Below are positions 23,877-32,955 of a DNA stretch of 64,000 nt, one piece after another. Positions within the stretch are counted from its first letter, which is position 1, and each line of letters opens with the position of its first letter. Below the pieces are notes generated by a model. The model was given only the letters and a program-made list of their open reading frames with translations, was not told the DNA's origin and searched no databases. The stretch is from an uncultured Clostridia bacterium (GTDB taxonomy: Bacteria > Bacillota > Clostridia > Christensenellales > Borkfalkiaceae), in the NCBI GenBank assembly GCA_934247225.1, contig CAKQJE010000013.1, positions 1 to 64,000 of the forward strand, in the 5' to 3' direction. The position numbers and the translations under genes are program-made.

Positions 23877-24812
23877 TTATTTTAATCTGCGTAAATCTTT
23901 TCCGTTGATTTCTATCCTTATTCCTTGTCTTTTATCGTTCAGTCTCGATAAAATTCTGTCGCCGTAACGATCGAGAAGTTGTTCCTGCGTTAAATTCGTG
24001 GTAACGATATACGGCGTGTTTTTTGCGTTCCTTTCCGATAAGACGGTTAAAAGATATTCAAGCGTAACGTTTTTGTAAATCGGCTCCGTTCCGAGATCGT
24101 CGATAATAAGTAAATCGCAACCCGAAAGCAGGGAAATATAAAACGATTTATCGTAAACGGGCGCAGTGTGATATGTTAAAAATATCGTGTTGAGCTGACA
24201 AGCCGAAAGAAATACCACGTTGAATCCTTTTTTCGTGAGTTCGCCTGCGATGCATTCCGTCAGATGACTTTTGCCTGTTCCCACGCTTCCCGAAATGATA
24301 ACGTTTTTGCTCGTAGCGGGGAAATGATCGCAAAATCCGCGGAATTTAGCATAGATTTTGTCAAGTCCGTTTTCGGTAAGATTGCGTGATTTTTCGAAAG
24401 ACGGAAACTCTTTTTTGCCTATCCCGAGTTCGTCGAGCGTTATTTCCGCGGCAAGCTTTTCAAAGCATTTGCATTTTTTGCCGCTCGGCAAAGATCCCGT
24501 GTCGTTGCACGCTTTGCAAAAATATCTCGGCGAAAGCATTTCTTCGGAAATGCCGAGAGATTTTTGTATTTTCTTCATTTCCGCTTCGGCTTTCGTGATT
24601 TTTCCGAAAGCTTCTTTCGCGGCTTTTTCGTCGGCGGCAAAACGGGCTTTGGAGTAGTCGAATTTAGCGGCGGCGCGTTCTTTTTCTAATTTGGCATAGC
24701 TTTCGTTTCCGTTTAAAACGTCGGCATATCTTTCCGAGGCAGCTTCGGCTTTTTTCCTTCTCGCCGCAAGCTCGTCGTTAATTTCTTTGATAAGTCTGTT
24801 GTCGTAAATCAT
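23877..24812 (-). CDS. DnaI/DnaC-type helicase loader ATPase
   Basis: 311 residues. The N-terminal 80 residues are charged and helical; a Cys pattern near residues 97-114 (FCKACNDTGSLPSGKKCKCF) suggests a zinc site like that in DnaI. The AAA+ part has Walker A SGSVGTGKSHLTE (near 175) and Walker B LLIIDDLGTEP (near 235), and an arginine finger region near the C-terminus. It would load the DnaB helicase (gene at 31456 in this window). It starts 5 bp after the DnaD-like gene, without a strong ribosome binding site, so coupled translation is likely. Confidence 0.88.
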   Translation of the reverse strand: MIYDNRLIKEINDELAARRKKAEAASERYADVLNGNESYAKLEKERAAAKFDYSKARFAADEKAAKEAFGKITKAEAEMKKIQKSLGISEEMLSPRYFCKACNDTGSLPSGKKCKCFEKLAAEITLDELGIGKKEFPSFEKSRNLTENGLDKIYAKFRGFCDHFPATSKNVIISGSVGTGKSHLTECIAGELTKKGFNVVFLSACQLNTIFLTYHTAPVYDKSFYISLLSGCDLLIIDDLGTEPIYKNVTLEYLLTVLSERNAKNTPYIVTTNLTQEQLLDRYGDRILSRLNDKRQGIRIEINGKDLRRLK

Positions 24813-24817
24813 ATTGT

Positions 24818-26227
24818 TTAAAATTCGATATCGTCGATATCGTCGATAAGTTTGTCAAACTCTTCTTTGGAGTAATTTCTTGTTTTGATCGCGCTTGCGG
24901 AGCTTTTGGCAGGCGTGCGGACGATTTTGTCGGGCGAGAAAATACCTTCGGATTTCCAACCCGATAAAACGGCGTTCACATAGGACATAGGATTGGATTT
25001 CCCTACGGCGATTTTAGCCGCTTCCGAAATCATCTCGTCCGAGAAATTCCAGCTTCGCCAGATTTTTAAATTTTGCCTGTCCCATTCGGTCGGTCTTCTC
25101 GAAAGTCCTGCGGATTCGAGCAGTTTTCTGATAAAACCGTCGTCTGCCGAAACCGATTTAAGAAATTCCGCAATCGCGGTGAGAGTGATAAGCCCGTTTT
25201 TGTAAAGTTTTTCTACTATATCGTTCATCTCTTCGAGCGAACGCTTGTTTTTCTTGAAACAGTAAGTCGCAAGGAATAAAAGCGTTTCGCCGTCGTAACC
25301 CATATTAAGCCACGGCGTAACGTAGTTTTCGATAACGGGGTCTATAACTTCCGTGTAAACCGAAAGAGAACGGTTGATCGAATATGCAAGTTCGGCAGTG
25401 GCGGCTTTGGATTTATAGTAATCCGCGATTTCCTTTTCGGAAAATTTCTTGCTTGCATAAAGAACGTCTATTTCCTTATCGAGTTTTTCTATATTTTTAA
25501 TTTTAGCCGTTTTTGCGATAAAAATTATCGTATCAATATCGTAGAGGAGTTGTTTGTTCCATTTTTCGAACATTTTAAGATCTTCGATCTGCGGCTTTTT
25601 CCCGGGCAGGATATAGTTCATAAGCGTAGCGAATTCGCCTGTTTTCAGCGAGTAATCGGAAAGCTCTTTCTCTATTTTCGTCGTCGTGGTAACGCCCCTT
25701 GCGATAAAATCCCCCGCGACTTTAAGAATGTATCTGCATCCGATCGCCCCGCCTTTTAAGTCCACGCAATATTTTACTATCATTAAAAGAGCCTCGGGCT
25801 TTATGCCGTTATCTTCCATAAGCGAAAAATAAGCCGCATATTCGTTCGTGGTTATCATTCTTTCGGGAATCAGAACTTGCAGCGCCTTGTTGAATTCGCC
25901 GTATTTTTCCGCGCTGTATTTTCTCGGTTTCGAGGAAGCAACGGGCAGATATTTTACGATAAACGGGTCGGTTGAAAGAACGTTGACAACGCCTAATTCT
26001 TCCCAGAATTTAAAGCAATCCATAGCGGCGGATTGTTCGATGTTTACGTCTTTGCAAAATTTTTCGAAAGAAATATCGTCGTCCGATTCCTGGCAGATGA
26101 AAAGCCCGTAAACATATACTTTTACGGCGTCCCCGTTGGCTTCGGGTAGGTAAGTGGAAATAAATTTGTTGTCGATTACCGTCGATGAATTTTTAACCGA
26201 TTCTTTTGTAAACGAGCAGAAAGACAT
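24818..26227 (-). CDS. DnaD-like primosome protein
   Basis: 469 residues, long for the family (DnaD is about 230). The N-terminal region looks like a winged-helix DnaD_N/DnaB domain. The C-terminal half has a DnaD/DnaB_2 repeat around 290-360 and another around 385-435, the latter with KIWRSWNFSDEMISEAA and MSYVNAVLSGW, the typical end of this domain. The acidic tail is DDIDDIEF. AAAGGGAG precedes the ATG. With the loader gene downstream it matches the Bacillota helicase-loading pathway at replication forks. Confidence 0.85.
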   Translation of the reverse strand: MSFCSFTKESVKNSSTVIDNKFISTYLPEANGDAVKVYVYGLFICQESDDDISFEKFCKDVNIEQSAAMDCFKFWEELGVVNVLSTDPFIVKYLPVASSKPRKYSAEKYGEFNKALQVLIPERMITTNEYAAYFSLMEDNGIKPEALLMIVKYCVDLKGGAIGCRYILKVAGDFIARGVTTTTKIEKELSDYSLKTGEFATLMNYILPGKKPQIEDLKMFEKWNKQLLYDIDTIIFIAKTAKIKNIEKLDKEIDVLYASKKFSEKEIADYYKSKAATAELAYSINRSLSVYTEVIDPVIENYVTPWLNMGYDGETLLFLATYCFKKNKRSLEEMNDIVEKLYKNGLITLTAIAEFLKSVSADDGFIRKLLESAGLSRRPTEWDRQNLKIWRSWNFSDEMISEAAKIAVGKSNPMSYVNAVLSGWKSEGIFSPDKIVRTPAKSSASAIKTRNYSKEEFDKLIDDIDDIEF

Positions 26228-26627
26228 TAAAATCTCCCTTTATCGGCAACGGGTTTAACTCGTATCGCCGAATGTAACGTGTATTTAATAATTCAATGTG
26301 CTTTTAATAATATTATAAATCCGACAAAAAAGCAAGTCGTTTTTTATCGTTTTTTTTCAAACACAACATTTAGTTGCGGTAAAGAAAGAAAACCACATAG
26401 ACGAACGGTTATTTCATAAAATCGTCACAATTTAGAGACAAATACAATGCTTAAAGCATCTACAAACCCCGTGTTATGTTTGCGAACCGAAAGTTTTTCG
26501 GAAAAATGAGAAAAATTTATGGAAAATTTTATAAAAAGTCAAAAAAACGCTTAATATTTGTCGCAAATTTTAAAAAAATGTAGTATAATAAAACTCGGTA
26601 TATTATAACTTCCGATCAGGAGCGACA
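26228..26627. other. Divergent intergenic region
   Basis: 400 bp between the DnaD-like gene (minus) and the pseudo-hydrolase gene (plus). It is very AT-rich. I see -10-like boxes TATAAT at 26584-26589 (plus) and 26312-26317 (minus) but no convincing -35 partners at the right distance. No gene, RNA fold or long repeat was recognised. Confidence 0.5.
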
Positions 26628-28304
26628 ATGATAGAACAATCGGTGATTTTAACTCCAATATCCTTATGGGAAGGTTTCGACGCGTCGATGCCTACCAAAG
26701 CGAATATGTTAAGCGAAATTCGTTACGACAACGTCGTTCACAGAGACTTTTTCTTTTCGGGACGGGCAGTCGGCAACGAAAGGGTTCGTATATTCGGAAC
26801 GTATTTCACGCCCGACGACACTTCTTCGCACGAGTGCCTTCTGTATATCCCCGATATAAAAGAAAGGATAAATTACGAAGAAGTGATCGACTATGTTAAA
26901 ATGGGCTTTTCCGTTCTTATGGTCGATCTTTACGGAAAGAGAGATAATGCCGAAAATTATACCGTCTATCCCGAAGCCGTTTCGTATGCGAATTACGAAA
27001 TGCGCGGCAGAAGAATGGACTATGTAGACAAAAGCGCCAAGGAAACCTGTTGGTACGAGTGGGTCGCGGCAACGAGATACGCTATGACGTTCTTGCTCGA
27101 ACAAAATCCCGCCGTAAAAAAAGTCGGAGTTATCGGCATAAAGAACGGAGCTAATATCGCATGGCAGCTTGCCGCCGTCGACGACAGGGTTAAATGCGCC
27201 GTGTTTATGTTCGGCGCGGGTTGGTCGGCTTATAAAGGGGTTTGCAAATTTTCCGATTCCGATATCGTTATGGACGAGGAAAGACGTAAATTCATAGCCG
27301 CCGTGGACGCGCACGCTTACGCTCAGTACGTTAAATGCCCCGTGCTGTTCCTCACTTCCACAAACAGTACGGAATACGATTTCGACAGATCGCTCGACAC
27401 TCTTTCGAGAATAAGCGCCGACGTTCCGTATGCGTTCAACTTTTCTCCGGGATTTAACGTGTATCTCGACGATTATTGCAAAAAGGACGTCGAACTTTTC
27501 CTTTACGGACAGTTCGGGATAAAGAAATACGAATTTCCGAGATGCCCCGAAGTAACCGTCGAGCAGGACGGAAATCTTCTGTCTTTAACGCTCGATTATT
27601 CGGATAAACTGAAAATCGAAAGCGCGAAGGTGTATATAAACGAGGGTGTTATCAATCCCGCGATAAGAAATTGGAATTCCTGTGATTTCGTCGGCGACGA
27701 CGATTACGGAAAAATGAAGTACGAGTACGTCGCAAACGGAAGCACGAAAAAAGTATTTGCGTTTGCGATAGTCAGATATAAAAACGGACTCACGCTCAGT
27801 TCGAAACTTGCTTATAAAAACCTCGAAACGTCTTCGTCGAAAAAATCCAATCTCATTTATTCGAGCAGAGACGGACTCGACGGTATTACGTTCTACGATA
27901 AAAACGCTTCCGAAAAAAGCATATTCGTGGAAGAGGGGAAATTTCTCGAACTCGTTAAGGGCGCGAACGGAATTTACGGAGCTTATTCCCACTGCGGACT
28001 TATAAGCTATAAATTCAGTGAACCGTGTTGCGCGGTCGACGAAAATTCTATCCTCGAACTCGATTTTTACACGTCGGAATTCTGCGTGGTCAAGCTTTCG
28101 TTTATGGCGGAAACGCCGTCCGGGGTAAAGGAATTTTCTTATTCGTTCGAAATGAAAAGCAGAAGCATCTGGCAGAACATAATAATAAAAATCGGCGAAT
28201 TCAAGTCCGGAGAAGGGATGAGTATCAGAAAATTCAAAGATATATTTGCCTTAAAAATAGAGTCGGACGGCAAATATGCCGTAAACAATATTTTATTGAT
28301 ATAA
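26628..28304 (+). CDS. Degenerate alpha/beta-hydrolase fold protein
   Basis: 558 residues. Residues about 60-310 follow an alpha/beta-hydrolase (dienelactone hydrolase or acetyl-xylan-esterase-like) pattern: a GFSVLMVDLYGKRD stretch, then VGVIGIKNGANIAWQLA, then VKCPVLFLTST. At the nucleophile elbow, where GxSxG is expected, the protein has GIKNG (170-174) with Lys172 in place of Ser. The place for the catalytic His (near FSPGFNVYLDD) also lacks His. The C-terminal 240 residues look like beta-rich modules. No signal peptide. GGAGCG precedes the ATG. Possibly a non-catalytic binding protein. The signal peptidase gene starts 1 bp after its stop codon. Confidence 0.7.
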   Translation: MIEQSVILTPISLWEGFDASMPTKANMLSEIRYDNVVHRDFFFSGRAVGNERVRIFGTYFTPDDTSSHECLLYIPDIKERINYEEVIDYVKMGFSVLMVDLYGKRDNAENYTVYPEAVSYANYEMRGRRMDYVDKSAKETCWYEWVAATRYAMTFLLEQNPAVKKVGVIGIKNGANIAWQLAAVDDRVKCAVFMFGAGWSAYKGVCKFSDSDIVMDEERRKFIAAVDAHAYAQYVKCPVLFLTSTNSTEYDFDRSLDTLSRISADVPYAFNFSPGFNVYLDDYCKKDVELFLYGQFGIKKYEFPRCPEVTVEQDGNLLSLTLDYSDKLKIESAKVYINEGVINPAIRNWNSCDFVGDDDYGKMKYEYVANGSTKKVFAFAIVRYKNGLTLSSKLAYKNLETSSSKKSNLIYSSRDGLDGITFYDKNASEKSIFVEEGKFLELVKGANGIYGAYSHCGLISYKFSEPCCAVDENSILELDFYTSEFCVVKLSFMAETPSGVKEFSYSFEMKSRSIWQNIIIKIGEFKSGEGMSIRKFKDIFALKIESDGKYAVNNILLI

Positions 28305-28305
28305 A

Positions 28306-28974
28306 ATGAAAATCAGCGATTGCCGCGCCGTAGAACCGGAAATAAGTCAAAGACTTCTCGGCGCGAAAAAAGAAAAAATATTTTCGGTTTCCGATATAAT
28401 TCTTCTCGTTCTGATTGTCGTGCTGTTTTCGTTCTCGTTGATTCAGAGATTCTGGCTATCCCCCGTTTTAATTTCGGGAAACTCCATGAATCAGACGATT
28501 GACGACGGCGATTGGCTCTTGATGAACAAACTGAAAAAGCCGACTTACGGAGACGTGGTTGTTATCGAAATTTCGGGCGAGACGAACTATATCAAGAGAG
28601 TTATAGGTCTCCCCGGGGATACGCTTTTTATGTCGGATAACGTCGTTTACAGAAAAAAATCGGGAGACGGCGAAAATTTCGAAAGGGTCGACGAGCCTTA
28701 CGCTTATTATTCGGATCCGAAAGCAAAACTGAGTTTTCCGACGGTTACCGTCGAAGAAGGAAAGATTTTTTTCCTCGGCGACAACAGGTGCGACAGTCGG
28801 GACAGCAGAGCTATCGGGCAGAAAAGTTTTGAAGACGTTATAGGCGTCGTTCCCGAATGGGCGATAAAATCGAGAAAAAGTTTAAGTGCTTATTACGGCA
28901 CGGTTGTTAAAATAGATAATTTTATTCTGTCTTTATTCGGTATATCGGACAAGAATGCGGGAGGTAAAAAATGA
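28306..28974 (+). CDS. lepB: Signal peptidase I
   Basis: 222 residues. One membrane anchor (about 26-50) followed by the external catalytic domain. The Ser-Lys dyad is in place: Ser60 in SGNSMNQTI and Lys97 in YIKRVIGLPGD. The conserved GDNRCDSRDSR box lies near 163. It cleaves signal peptides from exported proteins. No strong ribosome binding site precedes the ATG, and only 1 bp separates it from the upstream stop, so translation is probably coupled. The next gene overlaps it by 4 bp. Confidence 0.95.
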   Translation: MKISDCRAVEPEISQRLLGAKKEKIFSVSDIILLVLIVVLFSFSLIQRFWLSPVLISGNSMNQTIDDGDWLLMNKLKKPTYGDVVVIEISGETNYIKRVIGLPGDTLFMSDNVVYRKKSGDGENFERVDEPYAYYSDPKAKLSFPTVTVEEGKIFFLGDNRCDSRDSRAIGQKSFEDVIGVVPEWAIKSRKSLSAYYGTVVKIDNFILSLFGISDKNAGGKK

Positions 28975-29549
28975 CGAACGTATACGCCGAAAGCGATTAT
29001 GAAAACGCATTGAAGTTAAAAAAGAAACTGCTTTATATTTACTTTGCCGTGCTGGCGGCAGGCGTCGCGGCTTGCGTGGCGGTGTTTGTTTTATACCTGC
29101 GTATGCCGTACATTTCTACGCCCGAGCTGGAATCGAAGAAAAATCTTTATCAGTTCATCGTGTGCGCCGTATCGGCGATCGAAGTCGTATTTTCGTTTAT
29201 TTATCTCGGAATACCTTATAAAAGAGCTAAATATTATTTCAAATTGATGGACGACATAAAAACAGGCAGAAAAATGATAAGCGAAAGCACGTTTTTGCAG
29301 AACGAAACCTATATAAACGAGGTCGGAAACGTGGATTTCCATGTTATGGCGGTTCTGGAATGGTCGGATAAAACGCAGGAGTATATGCGCAGGAACGTTC
29401 TTGTCGACAAAGAAAAACCGATGCCCGATTTCAAAAACGGAGATATAATCAGGTACGTAACCCACGCAAACGTACTGCTTGCTTACGGGCTTAAAAGCGA
29501 CGACGACGTTTTCGAAGATTTCGAAACGCCGCGCGAAGGCTCGAAATAA
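28971..29549 (+). CDS. Small membrane protein of unknown function
   Basis: 192 residues, not recognised. Two hydrophobic segments (about 20-45 and 60-82) and a soluble C-terminal part with a beta-rich look and an acidic end (DDDVFEDFETP). The ATG overlaps the lepB stop (ATGA), with GGAGG inside the end of lepB, so the two are translated together. The tight coupling suggests a role linked to the signal peptidase or its cargo; this is inference. Confidence 0.7.
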   Translation: MTNVYAESDYENALKLKKKLLYIYFAVLAAGVAACVAVFVLYLRMPYISTPELESKKNLYQFIVCAVSAIEVVFSFIYLGIPYKRAKYYFKLMDDIKTGRKMISESTFLQNETYINEVGNVDFHVMAVLEWSDKTQEYMRRNVLVDKEKPMPDFKNGDIIRYVTHANVLLAYGLKSDDDVFEDFETPREGSK

Positions 29550-29602
29550 TCTTAAAATACGATAAATAATAACTTTACGATAAAAAACGGAGGAATTTAA
29601 AA

Positions 29603-31378
29603 ATGTCAAAAAGCAGAAACGAAGTAGCCGAAAATCTCAAATGGAAACTCACCGATATTTTCAAAGATCAGAAAGAATTCGACGATCTTTTGGAAGATAT
29701 TTCGAAAAAAGCAGACCTTTCATCATATGAGGGAAAACTTTCGGATAAGAAAACGTTGTTAAAATGTCTTAAAGAAATGGACGAAGTCGAGGCGATTTTA
29801 GAGAAACTCGACGTATACGCATATATGAAAAAAGATCTCGACGCAAGAGATTCCGAAGCCAACGCCCTTTTGACGAGAGTCGAAAACGTAATCATTAAAT
29901 ACAGTTCGAGCGCTTCGTTCTTAACGCCCGAGATTACCTCTCTTCCCGACGAATATCTGAAAGACGTAATCGCCGATCCCGAATTTTCGGATTACGATTA
30001 TATGCTTAAAACTCTTTTGAAATCCAAAAAACACGTTCTTTCCAAAGAAAGCGAAAATATTCTTGCCATGGGCGGACAGGTTTTCGGCGGATTTCATGAT
30101 ATTTTCGGAATGATAGATAACGCCGATATGCCTTTCCCGACAATCGACGTAAGAGGAGAAAAGGTCAAAGTTACTCACGGCGTTTACGGTCTTTTGCTTC
30201 AAGATAAGGACAGAGACGTAAGGGAAAGAGCTTTCAAGGCTTATTACAACGCGTATATTTCCTTAATCAACACGATTGCCGCAACTTATATCGGAAACGT
30301 CAATAAGGACGTTTTCCTTGCGAGAGTTAAAAAATACGACAGCTGCCTTTCCAAAGCTCTTGAAAACGAGGACGTTTCGCCCGTAGTTTACGAAAATCTT
30401 CTCGAAAGCGTAAACGAGGGATTCCCCCTTATGCACAGATATATCAACGATCGCAAGAAAGTTCTCGGTCTTGACGCAATGCATATGTGGGATATTTACA
30501 CGCCGCTGGTCGAAAACAACGATCTCAAACTTTCTTATGAGGACGCTTTCAAGCTCGTCAAAAAAGGACTTGCTCCCCTCGGCGAGGATTACGGCAAACT
30601 TTTACAGACCGCTCACGATAACGGTTGGATAGACGTCGAAGAAACCGACGGAAAGAGAAGCGGAGCTTACAGCATCTGCGTTTACGCAATACCGCACCCG
30701 TACGTTCTTTTGAACTATCAGCCGACTATTCATGATATATTTACGATCGCGCACGAACTCGGGCATTCCATCCATTCGTATAAGTCCGTCGCGGCTCAGC
30801 CCAAGGCAAAAGCCGATTACAAGATTTTCGTCGCGGAAGTCGCAAGCACGGTAAACGAAGTCCTTCTTCTCAAATACCTTCTTAAAAATACCGATAACAA
30901 AGATCTTAAAAAATATCTTTGTTCTTATTATATGGATATGATCCGCACGACGCTTTTCCGTCAGACAATGTTTGCGGAATTCGAGTATATCGCGCACGAC
31001 GCTTGCGAAAAGGGTATTCCGCTCACCAAGGATTATCTCAACGAAAAGTATCTCGAACTCAACAAAAAGTATTACGGCGACGGCATAGTTTCGGATAACG
31101 AAATCGCTTATGAATGGGCGAGAATTCCGCATTTCTACAATGCGTTTTACGTTTACAAGTATGCAACCGGCATAATCAGCGCGATTTCCATTGCGGAAAG
31201 AATTTACAAAGAGGGCGACAAAGCCGTTGAAGATTACTTCAAGTTCCTTTCTTCCGGCGGATCGGACAGCCCCGTAGAACTTTTGAAGCTTGCGGGAGTC
31301 GATCTTACCAAAAAAGACGCTTTCAAAGCGGCGATGAAGTCTTTCAAAGACACACTTGCGGAATTCGAAAGTCTTTAA
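29603..31378 (+). CDS. pepF: Oligoendopeptidase F (M3 metallopeptidase)
   Basis: 591 residues, typical length. Zinc site HELGHSIH in TIAHELGHSIHSY near residue 385, with the following Glu in VAEVASTVNE near 412. A cytoplasmic zinc peptidase that cuts short peptides, fitting downstream processing of peptides imported by Opp. CGGAGG precedes the ATG. No signal peptide. Confidence 0.96.
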   Translation: MSKSRNEVAENLKWKLTDIFKDQKEFDDLLEDISKKADLSSYEGKLSDKKTLLKCLKEMDEVEAILEKLDVYAYMKKDLDARDSEANALLTRVENVIIKYSSSASFLTPEITSLPDEYLKDVIADPEFSDYDYMLKTLLKSKKHVLSKESENILAMGGQVFGGFHDIFGMIDNADMPFPTIDVRGEKVKVTHGVYGLLLQDKDRDVRERAFKAYYNAYISLINTIAATYIGNVNKDVFLARVKKYDSCLSKALENEDVSPVVYENLLESVNEGFPLMHRYINDRKKVLGLDAMHMWDIYTPLVENNDLKLSYEDAFKLVKKGLAPLGEDYGKLLQTAHDNGWIDVEETDGKRSGAYSICVYAIPHPYVLLNYQPTIHDIFTIAHELGHSIHSYKSVAAQPKAKADYKIFVAEVASTVNEVLLLKYLLKNTDNKDLKKYLCSYYMDMIRTTLFRQTMFAEFEYIAHDACEKGIPLTKDYLNEKYLELNKKYYGDGIVSDNEIAYEWARIPHFYNAFYVYKYATGIISAISIAERIYKEGDKAVEDYFKFLSSGGSDSPVELLKLAGVDLTKKDAFKAAMKSFKDTLAEFESL

Positions 31379-31455
31379 AAGCCTTTAACGGTCGGGTGTT
31401 TTTATAAAAAGTCGACAGTAGTGTATTGTCGCAAAAAAAGAACGAGGAAGTTTTT

Positions 31456-32937
31456 ATGCCACAAACGAAAATAAACGCAATGCCGTATAACCTCGAAGCG
31501 GAGCAGTCCGTTTTAGGATCTATACTTATAGATATGGAATTGCAATACGAAATAATATCCAAGCTTAAAGAGGGCGATTTTTATCTCGAATCTCATAAGC
31601 TTATTTTCGCCGCGATGTTTTCCATATCTTCGGCAAACACGCCCGTCGATCTCGTAACGTTATCGGACGTTATGGAAAAAAACGCCACGCTTGAAAAAGC
31701 GGGCGGAATGGATTATCTCACGTCGCTTGCGCGCATAACGCCTTCCGCCGCAAACTATTCTTACTATCTCGATATAGTAAAAAGAGACAGTACGCTCAGA
31801 AAGCTTATAAGAAGCGCGGACAAAATTTCGGAAGAATCGAGAAATTCCACCGATTATCTGAAATCCGTGGCGTTTGCGGAAAAGTGCATTTACGATATTT
31901 CCGAGCAGCTCGACACAAGCTCGCTTTCCAATATCAACACGGCGTTTAACACGATTCTCGATAAATTCGAGAATATTCAGAAAGATAAAGACTATTTCCA
32001 GGGTTTGAAAACGGGCTTTACCGAGCTTGACAAGATGACGAACGGTTTGCATGCGGGCAATCTTATAATTCTCGCCGCAAGACCTTCTATCGGTAAAACC
32101 ACGCTCGCTATGAACATTGTCGAAAACATAGCGATAAAGGAAAAAGCCGTTTGCGCGGTGTTCGCGCTCGAAATGACGAAAGAAGAACTTGCGCAAAGAA
32201 TGATGTGTTCGGTCGCCAACGTATCGAACCAAAGCGCGCTGAAAGGAAAGCTCGAAGACGAGGATTGGCAAAAACTCTGGCAGGCTCAGAAAGTTCTGAA
32301 CGACACGAAAATTTACGTCGACGATACGTCTATGACGACTTGCGCCGAAATTCTTTCCAAATGCAGACGTTTAAAAAGCAGAGAAGGTAAACTCGACATC
32401 GTCGTAGTCGACCACATTCAGCTTATGAACGCCATAAAGCCGAGCGACAGCCGTCAGCAGGAAATAACCGAGATTTCGAGAGGCTTGAAGATGATTGCCA
32501 AGGAACTCGATATTCCCGTTATCGCGCTTTCTCAGCTTTCCCGTCTCGTAACGGGCAGAAAGGGGCAGAAACCCGTTCTTTCCGACCTTCGTGAATCGGG
32601 TGCCATCGAGCAGGACGCGGATATAGTTATGTTTATTCACAGACCCGACCTTGCCGCGGAAGAAAAAGAACTCGAACAGGGAAAGGTTAAAAAGAACGTC
32701 GCGCAGATAATAATCGCCAAAAACAGAGCGGGCGAATGCAGGGATTTCGACTTGCTTTTCAAGGGCGAAAACTCCAAGTTCATAAATCCTCCCGCTTCAT
32801 ATATAAACGATATAGAACCGCCTGCCGAAAAAGGCGGCAGGAGCGGAATGAAGAGACTTACCGAAAACGACGCGCCTCCCGTTTCGGACGCGGACGCGCC
32901 TATGGACGGCGGAAACGATTTAGGCGATATATTCTGA
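31456..32937 (+). CDS. dnaB: Replicative DNA helicase
   Basis: 493 residues. N-terminal domain (NLEAEQSVLGSILID), linker, and RecA-like C-terminal domain with ARPSIGKTTLAMN (Walker A, near 210), VVVDHIQLM, and ALSQLSR followed by SDLRESGAIEQDAD. The ATG at 31456 was chosen over an upstream TTG (31426) because GAGGAAG lies 7 bp before it and the protein then starts as in relatives. The C-terminal 50 residues are a Pro/Asp-rich tail. No intein is present. Confidence 0.96.
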   Translation: MPQTKINAMPYNLEAEQSVLGSILIDMELQYEIISKLKEGDFYLESHKLIFAAMFSISSANTPVDLVTLSDVMEKNATLEKAGGMDYLTSLARITPSAANYSYYLDIVKRDSTLRKLIRSADKISEESRNSTDYLKSVAFAEKCIYDISEQLDTSSLSNINTAFNTILDKFENIQKDKDYFQGLKTGFTELDKMTNGLHAGNLIILAARPSIGKTTLAMNIVENIAIKEKAVCAVFALEMTKEELAQRMMCSVANVSNQSALKGKLEDEDWQKLWQAQKVLNDTKIYVDDTSMTTCAEILSKCRRLKSREGKLDIVVVDHIQLMNAIKPSDSRQQEITEISRGLKMIAKELDIPVIALSQLSRLVTGRKGQKPVLSDLRESGAIEQDADIVMFIHRPDLAAEEKELEQGKVKKNVAQIIIAKNRAGECRDFDLLFKGENSKFINPPASYINDIEPPAEKGGRSGMKRLTENDAPPVSDADAPMDGGNDLGDIF

Positions 32938-32955
32938 TAAAAACGGTCAGGCGAA

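Noticed and set aside
31390..31455. TTG start at 31426 for DnaB
   Set aside because: No ribosome binding site; the ATG at 31456 has GAGGAAG at a good distance and matches the normal DnaB start.
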